Positions 48,641 through 59,457 of a stretch of 64,000 bases of DNA are shown here, one piece after another. The notes beneath the pieces were generated by a model. It did not search any database. It was not told the DNA's origin and saw nothing but the letters and a program-made list of their open reading frames with translations. The stretch's first letter is position 1, and every line of letters starts with the position of its first letter. The stretch comes from Nymphaea colorata. Taxonomy: Eukaryota; Streptophyta; Magnoliopsida; Nymphaeales; Nymphaeaceae. Made by a program: the position numbers and the translations under genes. The DNA lies in NCBI RefSeq assembly GCF_008831285.2, contig NC_045142.1, positions 6,271,501 through 6,335,500 on the forward strand, written 5' to 3'.

Positions 48641-49380
48641 ATCTAAACCTACAGTGATATCAATTGAGGTTAATCACAAATTAGACATGACTGATAAAGA
48701 TGAGCCCATCAAGGACATTAAAAGATATCAGAGGATGGTTGGAAAACTCATATATTTGACCGTCACCAGGCCAGATATAACTTATGGCATAAGTGAAATG
48801 AGTAAATATTGCACGTCCCTCAAAGTACACATTTTCATGCCATCGGTCGCATTCTAAGATACTTAAAAGGGGTACCTGGCAGAGGCATTTGGATGAAACG
48901 TAATAAGGACATTTCTATTGAAGAATTTTCAGACGTCAACGGGGCTGGTAGTAAGTCAGATAGAAGATCTACCACCGGCTACTGCGTAACCATTGGAGGA
49001 AATCTAGTTTCATGGAAAAGTAAGAAGCAAAAAGTCGTCTCTAGATCTAGTGCAGAAACAAAGTACGAGCTATGGCAAACACAGCTTGCGAACTTACTTG
49101 GCTCAAGGCGATACTAACAGAGATGAGTTTTAAGGTATCCTCTCCCATGAAGCTACATTGTGACAATCAAGCCGCAATTCATATAGTTGCAAACTCTATT
49201 TTTCATGAATGAACAAAACATTAAAATCGATTGTCATTTCATTCGTGACAAAGTTTAAAATGGAAACATTATCACACCGTTCGTTAGAAGCGAAAATCAA
49301 TATGCAGACATATTCATCAAACTTGTTACCAAAGACAAGTTAACCGACACCATGACCAAGTTGGGAATTGTTAATCTTCA
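48640..49380 (+). pseudogene. Copia RNase H remnant
   Basis: Includes the typical KYQRMVGKLIYLT-type region near 48725, RPDITYGISEMS, the RNase H start DVNGAGSKSDRRSTTGYCV, and SWKSKKQKVVSRSSAETKYE near 49015-49060, followed by degraded HCDNQAAIHI-type sequence and stops. The order is canonical for copia; the reading frame is broken. Confidence 0.8.
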
Positions 49381-49402
49381 CTCTTCCCAACTTGAGGGGG
49401 AG

Positions 49403-49830
49403 TGTTAAGCGGTTAACTTAAGGAGACTCTATGATTGGAAACCCAATTCATGATGACAATTGGGATTTGCCTTGGATAGCAGCTGTTGTTACATTCATGG
49501 AGACGTTTTTGTTGGAGCTGACTCAATAAGTTGCCAACTTTGATCGTTGCCATTCTAGTGGTTTCCGTTTCCATTTATTTCTTGTTGCTTACCAAAAACT
49601 TCATACCTTGTAATGTTTCCTGCATTCACTATAAGAATGATGGTTGATCATGTAACGAGTGTAATAGAGAAAATCTTCATTCCAATAAGAGCTTCTCCTT
49701 CCCATAGACGTAGGCACTTCAACGCTGAACCACGTATATTGCTATCTTTAGTTCTTTCATTCTTCGTTTCTTTAATATCCAACTCTGTTGTCCCTTAATT
49801 CTCAGAGTGACATCCGCTAAATTTTTATGC
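49403..49830 (+). repeat. 3' LTR of copia element 1
   Basis: Starts tgttaagcggttaac directly after the polypurine tract. The first 168 bases pair with the 5' LTR, and the remainder exists only here. The gacgtaggcacttcaacgct motif typical of plant copia LTRs lies near 49707. The right end is uncertain. Confidence 0.65.
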
Positions 49831-51280
49831 CAACTAGAGAGGTCACCCTATAGTTGTCAAGCTTCTTTAGAATTCTTATCATCAAACAACCCTTCACATG
49901 CTCATGCCTGCTGTCTGAAATAATAGCTAGTAAAGTCCAAGAAAGGAATCTGCCCATTAATCTCCCATCATCTAAGGCAAAGCAAGCCGAAGCTTGGTGC
50001 TCAGATATTTGAGTTGAAGGACATTATAGGGTGTATTCCTTCTTATAACAAACAAAATGCTTCTAGTAGGCGAGGAGCAAGTTGTATGATTATACTTAGG
50101 CAAACTGTTCATGCAATTTGTTAATAAATCTAGTTTTGACTCTGACTCTACGCCTTTGCTCTGATTCGAAGCAGTGCTGGAGGTGAAAACAAAGTTAGGA
50201 AGGGCTATAAATATTTTCTACCAATTTTAGGATGGGATGGCTGTTTATATTTTTTCTAGCTTTTAAAAGAAACTTCTAAAAAATGCAGTACAAAGCACAC
50301 ACCCACAGACAAGTGCCCCAGCACATTATAGTGCATAGTGCTGAAAGGAGAAACGTTAGCATAACACCAATTCTGGGTCAAGTCCAAAACCAAAACAAAT
50401 CGAAAATAAACATGAGTTCCCAATAGATTCAATATTAAGAATTAGATAGAAAAAGAGATCCTAGATTCGAATTGAAGGAATAATTGACCACGTTGATTAT
50501 CCAAGGAGCAACATGCCATTCGAACTTGAGTATGTCAGTTTTTTTCAGATTTTTTACTGCAAACTATGTCTTTTTTAGCACGAGATTATGGTTTGTGTAC
50601 ATAAACTCACAGTGGGAGAACTTAAAATCTGTCATGGCTTCCTTTAAAGATTTCAACTGTCAGAATGACTGTAAGAACATCTAGTTTCCTAACAACTTCA
50701 TCTTTAAGCCATTCCGTTTTCTAGCCTGATTTCTATAAACCTATAAATTCTTTAGATAATAAACTACTTATTTACCTTCGTGGATTTTCTTCAAAACCGA
50801 AACAATCTAGATATTTTACTACCAACTTTGCAAAAATGGCCTATGGAGGTCATAAGCAGTAACTCATTTTCATGGCCCATTGTTGGTCTGGTTAGAGAAC
50901 CAGTTACCATTAACTTCAAACTTGCGTATTTTGTTTGAGCAAGTATACAACGAATTCATCTCTTATCTCAACTAATACCAAACGGAATCCACTCAAATTT
51001 AGATGCGAATTGCATGCGCCTGATATAGCTTGGATCTATTCCTAGAACTTATGTTTCCTAGACCTGTTCATGGAGCAATCAGTATTAACATTCTTCCAAC
51101 AATAGCTCCATATGCCCAGCAAGGAAGCTCAATCTAAAAACTTAAAGGAAGTCACGAGCTCCGTAAAGGGTACATTTATTTGCATAATCTTTATTTGATT
51201 TCTTATGAGATCTGCATCTAATTCATTCACACGCATAGGCCTTACATTGATGATAATTAATCATACCCTGACCACATAGC
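49831..51280. other. Intergenic DNA
   Basis: AT-rich sequence between the copia element and the small secreted-peptide candidate. No gene or strong repeat was identified. Confidence 0.4.
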
Positions 51281-51404
51281 CCTTTAAATTAGCCATTTAT
51301 TTCTTCACCACAAGCAAAACATATAAACACACATAAACTGACGATTGAGGCAAGAACTAGAACACAGATCTCTCTTTGGTAGACATTTGCAGAAGAGCGA
51401 TGAA

Positions 51405-51644
51405 TTAGGGGGCAAGATGGCCGTTGCGAGGCGGATGGAGCAGGACACCGGGCCTCTTCCTGTCCCTGTACATGGGCGGACCAAGCTGGAAGGAAGAAGA
51501 ACGAATGTGTGCAGACTGGCGCTTGAGTCCGGATTTGTCTGTGTGAAATTGCTTGGCATCTACATGCATGGAGGAAGAGCTCAGAATGGCTACTATGAGC
51601 ATCAACAAAATGGGTACAACCCAGGTCTTCCTCATCATGGCCAT
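51405..51644 (-). CDS. Putative small secreted peptide precursor (79 aa)
   Basis: Intronless minus-strand ORF, ATG at 51644, TAA at 51405-51407. The N-terminus is a textbook signal peptide: a short basic start (MAMMRK), a hydrophobic core (VVPILLMLIVAIL, about residues 9-21), then small/polar residues with a plausible cleavage after VDA (about residue 30). The remaining ~49 residues are basic and rich in Ser, Arg and Pro, with a C-terminal LLHPPRNGHLAP. They contain no cysteines, so a cysteine-rich peptide is excluded. The shape resembles plant signalling-peptide precursors, but I do not recognise a known peptide family. Upstream are a GA/CT tract (51657-51704) and TATA-like words. A longer overlapping frame (51289-51717) mostly translates the microsatellite and is less likely. 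It may be chance, but signal peptide plus promoter makes it a fair candidate. Confidence 0.5.
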   Translation of the reverse strand: MAMMRKTWVVPILLMLIVAILSSSSMHVDAKQFHTDKSGLKRQSAHIRSSSFQLGPPMYRDRKRPGVLLHPPRNGHLAP

Positions 51645-51654
51645 TGGGGTCCTC

Positions 51655-51656
<2 letters not shown>

Positions 51657-51704
<48 letters not shown>
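51657..51704. repeat. (GA)n microsatellite just upstream of the secreted-peptide ORF
   Basis: About 24 uninterrupted GA units ending 13 bases upstream of the ATG. Read on the coding strand it is (CT)n, a common composition of plant 5' UTRs. Confidence 0.92.
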
Positions 51705-51707
<3 letters not shown>

Positions 51708-51737
51708 GAAGACCCACAAGAGATCAGAAAGTAGTGG

Positions 51738-51768
51738 CTTATATGATTTTTGAATGGTATTCTTTATA
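51738..51768 (-). promoter_or_regulatory. TATA-like elements upstream of the secreted-peptide ORF
   Basis: On the minus strand, TATAAA lies at 51768-51763 and CATATAAG at about 51745-51738. Either would place transcription start between about 51735 and 51705, so the leader would include the CT tract. Inferred from position only. Confidence 0.4.
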
Positions 51769-52067
51769 CGGAGATGTTGTGGTATCTCCTTCATTCTAGG
51801 AGAACTATCACAATAAATGTCTTGTGGATCCTCCTGGATGAAGGAGCGGTTAGATCTAAATAAAGCATGGTTATATTGGGTTTAGGTTTAATTGGGTCTA
51901 AGTTTCCCTGGTTGCCGCATAAGCTATATTTGGGATTTTGATCTGCAAGTTCATTTTCTAAGTGCATTGAAGACCTTGTGAAAATGACAGACATTTTTAA
52001 CGGGATCTATGTTTTTTAATTTGTAACGGCCATTTTGGTCATTGAAAGTGTGAGACATGGCATGGCA

Positions 52068-52386
52068 TAGGAATATGTAATGAGCAAGCTTGGCTTACAT
52101 TACATATTTCTCGGCTCAACTCGAGGTGAGCTCGGACTCATGTATCACTTGCTTCATATATTTTTTTTTCCTTAAATGAAAACGGCAAAGAGGGTGTAAA
52201 ATTTACCAAAAATTAATGACATGCCCCTGAACATACATTAACATATAGTGAATAAATGAGCCAATGGAGTTTGTGTAACTTGAAGTTGACTCGTTTATAA
52301 CTCGAGTTTTAACTCAAGGTCGAGCTCGACTTGTTTACAAGTCAATCTTACATGCCTTGGCTAGCTTGACTCCTCGTGCATCCCTA
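52068..52386. mobile_element. GAGCTCGA-type MITE-like element
   Basis: The left end taggaatatgtaatgagcaa and the reverse complement of the right end (tagggatgcacgaggagtca) pair imperfectly. The interior carries ggtcgagctcgacttg-like words as in the other family members. About 319 bases. Confidence 0.5.
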
Positions 52387-52779
52387 CATGGCATGCAAAG
52401 AAAATGTTTGCATGTCTTACAACTCCTATATAAAAATTAAAACAATTGAAAGGCAAGATGTAAATAATTTATTTCTGAATGGATTTTCTAAAAGTTAAAA
52501 ATGAAAATTTAACCTAAATACGCTTGTAACCAGTAATTTAATGAAGTAAACATGATGGCAAGTCTGCAATACTGAAGACTCTTGTTATTTTTCTTGTATA
52601 TTTATATTAAACGGGATATGAAAAGCATTCTTGTAAAAATTGGAAAAAATCCTATATCGAGAGCCTCGGTTATCCGGCGTCTCGACTCATACTGGCCGTT
52701 ACATGCCTCCCTCGTACCGTTGCCATCGGACAGTTTGGCCATAAAAGTTCTGCAAAATGGACCTATTTGATGTTTGAAG

Positions 52780-53105
52780 CCTTTAAAAGTACACCAAGAA
52801 GTCGAGCCCGAGTTACCGAGCTTGACTCGACTATACAAAATCAAGCTCGAACTCAACTCGTTTAAGTGTTAACTTGTGAAATCAGTTTTTGCGAGTCAAG
52901 TCGAGTCGAGTATAAACTAGTCGAGTTCCTTAAACTCGAACTCGACACATTTATCGTTTCGAGTATCTTTGTAAGCTCGTGTTCAATTCGTTTATATTTG
53001 CAAGCTCAAACTCAGCTCATTTATAAATGAGTCAAGCACGAGCTGAGTTTTTTCGAGCGAGTTTGAGTCGAGCCCGAGTTGGCTGGGCTTGTTGTGCAGC
53101 CCTAG
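52780..53105. mobile_element. GAGCTCGA-type element, right end intact
   Basis: Dense in gagtcgagtcgagtataaac-like and cgagctgag words. It ends gttgtgcagccctag (53091-53105), the exact inverse of the first 15 bases of the terminus at 12301 except for one base. The left end is not recognisable. Confidence 0.5.
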
Positions 53106-53552
53106 TTGCTGGTAGGGATCAATTCTAGCTTACTAATCTTGAAAAACATATAGTTGATATTATTTCATGATATTTTAGAAATTAAAAAATAGTAACTCTT
53201 TCTTAAAAGTTGGTAACAACTTAGACACATAGATCAGAGATAACAACCAGACCCTTTGATTTTAATTTTTAAAATGTTTTTTTTTCAACTTAACTTTATT
53301 GATATGATCTTAAGAATGGGTTGAGCAAAACATACATTCAGGTTATCACTTGTTAGACTTTAATGGTGTTTTTTAATAAGAAAAATGAACGGCCCCCATG
53401 CATGATAATAAAATCATTTTACTTGACTTAAAGCATCTTTTATATCAAAATAGTCTTTATAAATATTTAAGATGTTTATACTGTATTTAAAATAGTTTTT
53501 AAACAAAAAAAATTAAAGGGTCTGTTTTTTTAACTGTCTGATTTTTACTAAC

Positions 53553-53557
53553 TTCTC

Positions 53558-53630
<73 letters not shown>

Positions 53631-53761
53631 GGGAGAGTATTCTCCATCATTCATCACATGAGATCTAGCAGATGAGATCGTCTGAGAAATAAAAAAAATG
53701 GCCATTCAAAATTGAATTGTACCTGAACTGCCCTTCATCTTATATTCAAAAAAATCGCCTA

Positions 53762-53799
<38 letters not shown>
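53553..53799. repeat. (CT)n(AT)n and (AT)n microsatellites
   Basis: CT repeat at 53553-53590 passes into AT at 53591-53625; a second (AT)n lies at about 53764-53799. Confidence 0.9.
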
Positions 53800-53803
<4 letters not shown>

Positions 53804-55833
53804 CCCTTCATTCTATGTTTACTTTCTTTTGTCGCCTAATATATGCATTGAGGTGTATATATCCAACATTAGAGAATAGAGATGTTATAGATCTTAGATG
53901 ATGCTAACAAAAAATGGCCCATTAATTTTATTTGATTGTTTTTCAGAAAAGTAAAAAAAAAAAACATTTCGACTTCAGTAGCTTTAAATTGACAAAGAAA
54001 CATAATAGTAACAATAATATATACATTCATTTATTTAAGATAGTGCAAAAGCATGCCAATAATTTTTAAACTTTATGTGTTTGCTACAATATGTAGAATC
54101 CAAGAAAAAGATCATGTTAAAAAGGGCTACAATGTGGTTCAGTAAAATAACAATTAAAAAGATTATTAAAGAATAAAAACGATATGGTCCGGTAAAATAA
54201 TGCCTTTAAATTAGCGTAGCTTAATAGTGCCTTTAAATTAGCAGAACTTCTATTTTTCTTAATATTTCTTTACCTCGTATAGCATGTGTAACAAGAAGGC
54301 CCAAAAAGTAATGATGCATGGACGCTAGAAGACCCGATAAGACTTCAAAAGTTGGATTCAACAGCTTACTTTACAGAACCTGACTTTAGTCAAATGAGTT
54401 GCATTTACATTCTAGAGCCCATTCTGTAGCAGATTCATACATTTTCAGGTGGAGAAAAGTCATTTCATTTGTTGGAAAGGCAGGCTCTTGAATGAGTTCA
54501 ACCTTCAGATCAAATGTCTACCCAGAGTGTGGACAAAGATGGGGAGAGAACAGGGAAAACAGGAGACTTAATATTTTGTGTAATGGCGAACAAATGAATA
54601 ATTTACTTTGCTAGCTGTGTACCAAGAAAAAAGACCTCCCCACAGCTGGCAGCAGATTGGTAAGCCTCCAGTTGGTAATGAATTTGAAAGTATTTTCGAA
54701 TGAATACCAAAATCTGCTCTGCACGCAAGTGGTTTGTTATGCACCTGCTGTTAACGGAGCCGCAGTTCAACAGTTGTACTGTGGCCAATGAAAGCAGACC
54801 AAGTTAAGAAACTCATCTTTCTATTCATGCACATGAAAGTGCTGCCAGTTTACAATACTAAGATTTGGAAGCTTGCTGAGGTTCCCAGGTGCTTCAAAAG
54901 GGGGGAAACAAGCTCCCAAATGAAAGCTAATTAATAGAGGGAAAAAAATTAATAATGTTGTCAAATGAGATAGTAGCATTATAGATCAATTCAGCTGAAG
55001 TCCTGATGGTCTGGAAATCAATAAGAAAATTTAATAGAAATTGTTTTCTGAGCCTGCATAAACTTTGGTACATTCCAGACTCTCCGTTGAAGCTGAATAT
55101 CAGACTACAATTAGGAAATTAACACAAACTATTTTGTCCTAACAATGAATCATAAATTGTGAGTTCAGCTTGATACATGATGTTGAGTGCTGATGATACC
55201 AAAGCCAGGAATCAGGATTTCATTGCAGAAGTAAACCGAAATTACACAGGCATGGGAATGAACACATACAGCACTATCAATAGGGAAGTTGCCAAGTTGG
55301 TCAACAATAGCTAAACATTTACCTATGACCAGTGCTCATAAGGTGCTGCCTCAAGTTACGTCAGCCGGCTGAATTCACTTCAGATGTAGGCAACGGGCTG
55401 AATTCACATTAACGAGTCCTACATAAGCAGGTAAACGGCCTATCTGGTTGTGGGTCGTGTGGAAAATTATAGTATGAAAACCTAATCAGAATAGACCAAA
55501 TAGCCAACCATATGTGCATTTCAGGCAATCAGACCTGGGTCCTACAAAGGATTGAACATTAACCTCTAAACTGAATCTGAGTCAATCAGGTGCTGTTTGT
55601 TACCAAATCTGACTGAACCTTACTGGATTTGTCCTATCAGGTCCAAACTAACGAACTTCCGGCCTTGTGTTCAGCTCCATGCCAAGCATTACAGGAAAGG
55701 TAATGATGACAAATTTTCAGAACATGGTATCATATTAACATTATAGGCAGACCCACTTGGTAAAATCCTGGCAGATACGGAGACCAGCTTGACGATCTGG
55801 CTGTTGGTTTTCTTTTGTGAAAACAGCAAATTT
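53800..55833. other. Intergenic DNA and probable RAD51B 3' UTR
   Basis: AT-rich. Its right part lies downstream of the RAD51B stop and should include its 3' UTR and polyadenylation site. A 61-codon minus-strand frame at 54603-54788 has no recognisable features. Confidence 0.4.
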
Positions 55834-58800
55834 TCATTCTTCTCCTGCACTGACAATGACACCACCTGCATATTGATCAGACTAATTCATCAAATGAGAA
55901 AATATATATATCCTTGAGCATGAATTCGTAACAGATTTAAACTGGGAACACCAAACACCAAACCTTCATTGAGGATTGAGTTTATCTCGGTGCCTGATAC
56001 TTCCATGCCATCATCATTCAGTAAAGAAATTCCTGCAGAAGTTATGATGAACGGAAAAGACAATGGAGGAGATATTGGAGACTTTGCCAGCTTTATGAAT
56101 CTCTGACCTGCGTCAATATTTCACAATGGGTGAAGCCTGTAAGACACATTAGAAACATACAAGAATGATACTCTTATAGTACATAAAATTCAGGCTGGCA
56201 CTAAGCTCAGATGTATTGGCAAATAGAAAGATTAACCTGAATGGGCTTCAAGAACAAGACGAACATTGACAGCATGAGCCCAGTGCATGCCCAATGCTGG
56301 AATTAAATGAGACTCAGATATGTCTCTGTTTCTCGCTAGCTCACTCTTTCTGTCTGCTGCACAGGATAAATCAAGTGAAACAGTGCCTTTTGGTAAATAC
56401 CCTTGAATACAGAAAGATTGGCATCAAACCTTGGAAAGAATAACTCAAGGCATGATTAGTGCTCAGCGCCCTCACTTGGTTGGTTACCACAATTGGAACT
56501 CGTGATAATTCTGCAAGTGATCTGATAAATTCACAAAAGTTTGTTAAAGAGCACATTATTGCCATCTGGTTGATGAATGTAATAAATGGTTTGAACTGTC
56601 ATTTCTTTTTTTTGGTTCATACTTGAGAAATGAAACGTGCCATCCAAGTGCATCTCGTCTAGGTGCTTTTACATGTCTTTCATGGTCACTAAAACAAACA
56701 AGACTTTTAAATTAGAGAAACGTAAATAAATTGCCTGAACTTCACATGATTGGACAAAGGACAGTAAATGTACGAAACTGCTATGAAACATGAGAGAATC
56801 CCTTGACATCTAAATAGAGAAGTTCCAATTTTTACTGAAATAAGCTGGATTTCGTGCATTTGTTTTCAAAAACATGAACATTATACTAATAATGGGAAAG
56901 TGGAGTGGAAAAAAAAAATGTACACTGGCTAATACTCATATTTGTGCATTTCTCAAGCAAAATAAGAAAAGAAAAACAAAGATTCAAGTGTTCCTTGCTA
57001 ACAGTTTCATGCATTATTACACAACTTCTGACAAACCAATCTGAGATGCAAGTCAGGTATACTTTTGTTGCTGCTTGTATCATACAGCTAATTTGTCGGT
57101 TGGAGTATTTCAAATAAACTTTGTTTAGCTTGAGAGGCACAATTCTCTATCTTGACTTGTGCCACCTTTCTACACATATGAAAAGGGCCTCTCGAAATTT
57201 CAATCGGGCAACATAGTATAAGAACTTTAGGAAACATAAACTATAAAACCTTCAAAGTTATCCAATAAATCAAACTTGAATCAGTCTAGGAGTCCAACTA
57301 TAAGCAAAAGAGGAAGTCGGAAAGATATTCCTAGTAATTCCACTGGAAACATATATACAAAAAAAAATTGTTTCAAAATTTGAATCTTAAAAGGCATGAT
57401 TTTGCATATCATAAGATCTTAAAGTATAAGAAATATGCTTGCTGATCAGGAAAATGTTAAAGGGGTTAGTTAGTAAATGTGTGTATATATATATATATAT
57501 TATACCATATATTACATTTCCAGTATATGTATATATAGAATATTATATATGTGAATTGTAGACATATATATTTATATGTATTTTGTACATAGGTTTGCAT
57601 GTGTTATGTAGCTTTATGTTGTAATTATGCTAGTTTTATGTTGTATTTTTTGTCTTTTGTTTTTGCCTTTTTTGTTATAGATGTACTAGTAACCAAATCC
57701 AACAGCAATCTCTTATTTCTCTCTTCTTTGATCAGTCTATATATATGGGACTGATCTTCTGTTGCATTTTATGGCTTGTTAAGGCAGTTTGTAAGCTATC
57801 TTTGAGAAGTAATATTCAGTTCTTCCAAGTGAGACTTTTTTTTCTATCTGTAAGACCGTGTACGTCTGACCTTGACAGCTAGAGCTCTCTTGTTTTCATG
57901 GCATTAGATCTTGGTTTCTGCATCAAGGCTGTATTTGTGCTGATTAGCTGCTGAAGATCCATTTCTAGTTGATGTCTCTCTAAGACTAGGTTAAAAACTA
58001 AAACTGATAGATCCCTCTAGAGATACAAAACTTGCTTATAGCTAAAGGATATATCTAAGAGTATGGAATAGATTATAAAGAAACCTTTGCAACCATTGCT
58101 AGGATGACTTTTGTTAGGACATTGATTGTAGTTGCATCTATCAAACATGGGCACATTTTTTAGATGAACGTCAAGAATGTTTTTATAAATGATACTTTAC
58201 GTGAGGAAGTTTATATGGATAATCCTCCTAGATACGATGTTCCCAAACGTAAGATTGGTATGACTGTTTTATAAGCTTTATATGGCTGAAGCAAGCTCCC
58301 AAGAGTTGGTATGACCATTTCAACAAGGTAATATTTGATCAACGTCTTAAATCATGTTACTCAAACGCAGCCATGTTTATCAAAATCACAAGACCTGGTA
58401 CAGTTATATTGCTTCTCTATGTTGATCATATGATCATGACAGGCAGTGATGATGAAGGAATTAACCATGAGAATGCTTTCTGAAAACTGAATTTGAATGT
58501 CAGATTTGGGTTGTCTTACTTATTTCCTTGTCATTGAAGTGGCATATAGCAAAAGAGGATATTTGCTATCACAGATCAAATTACTAGTGATATTATAAGC
58601 ACAACAAGATTAACAGATGACAAAATCATTGAGACCCCTAAACTCTAAAGCAATAGGAGTTGAGATGAAATCAACTAATCAAGTGATGGAAAACTTTTGA
58701 AGAACCGTGCTCCATATTGACAACTTATTGGAATCTTAACCTATTTGTCTATCACCAGATCTGACATAGTTCATGTTGTTCAGGTTATTAACCAGTTTCA

Positions 58801-59380
58801 ACAAGCACCCTTCTATGCATATGTGAGAAGTCAAGAGAATCATTAAATATATAAAATATACAACAACTAAGATGTTGTTCCTATCCTCCTTTTCATTAAG
58901 TATGATTGCATACACTGAGATGATTGGGGTGGAGACCCAAATAACAGGCTCTCCAACATTGGTTTTCATGTGTCTCTAGGTGAATCTCTAACTTCATGGC
59001 AATGTAAAAGGCAAAACAAGGTTTCACGTCTTCATCTGTACCTAAATATCGAGTTTGTTGAAAGATATGGTCATCAATGTTCAAGAAGCTACAAGATTTT
59101 GTTGTGATAACAGAAGTGCTATTTGCATTGCTAACAACCATATGAACCATGAAGGGACTTAATATATTGAAATGTCAACTTTGTTAGAGAGGAGTATCTT
59201 CAGAAGACTATTGATATGTCATTCGTTTGCTTAAAATGTCAAACCACAGATTTCTTCACTAAGGTGATGACGTCAAGTAGATTTTCGTTTCTTTTGGCAA
59301 ACTTTCAATGATACCATCGTAAGTTCTTTGTTTGGGTGTGGGGGTTGGGTGGTGTTAGTTTATATGTAAGTATATACTAC

Positions 59381-59457
<77 letters not shown>

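Larger units (their letters stand above)
45369..49830 (+). mobile_element. Broken Ty1/copia retrotransposon (element 1)
   Basis: Domains appear in copia order (gag, protease, integrase, reverse transcriptase, RNase H) between related LTR sequences at 45369 and 49403. The 3' LTR is preceded by a polypurine tract (gaggggga, just before 49400) and contains the typical plant copia LTR motif gacgtaggcacttcaacgct near 49707. The 5' LTR is cut short, the protease-integrase junction is deleted, an RT segment is duplicated and many frames are broken, so the copy cannot encode working proteins. The flanking pentamer atatc on the left has no clear partner on the right. Confidence 0.88.

Noticed and set aside
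51289-51717. 142-codon minus-strand frame and the plus-strand 120-codon frame over the (GA)n tract
   Set aside because: Both start or end by translating the microsatellite as (SL)n or (RE)n and lack a plausible protein character. The 79-codon frame with a signal peptide is the better call.
55866-55963. Read-through of the RAD51B exon ending at 55964 instead of splicing to the last short exon
   Set aside because: Read-through gives a different tail (GLVFGVPSL...) before a stop; splicing gives GGVIVSAGEE. The donor and acceptor are both good, so splicing is preferred, but this end of the gene remains the least certain part and an isoform is possible.
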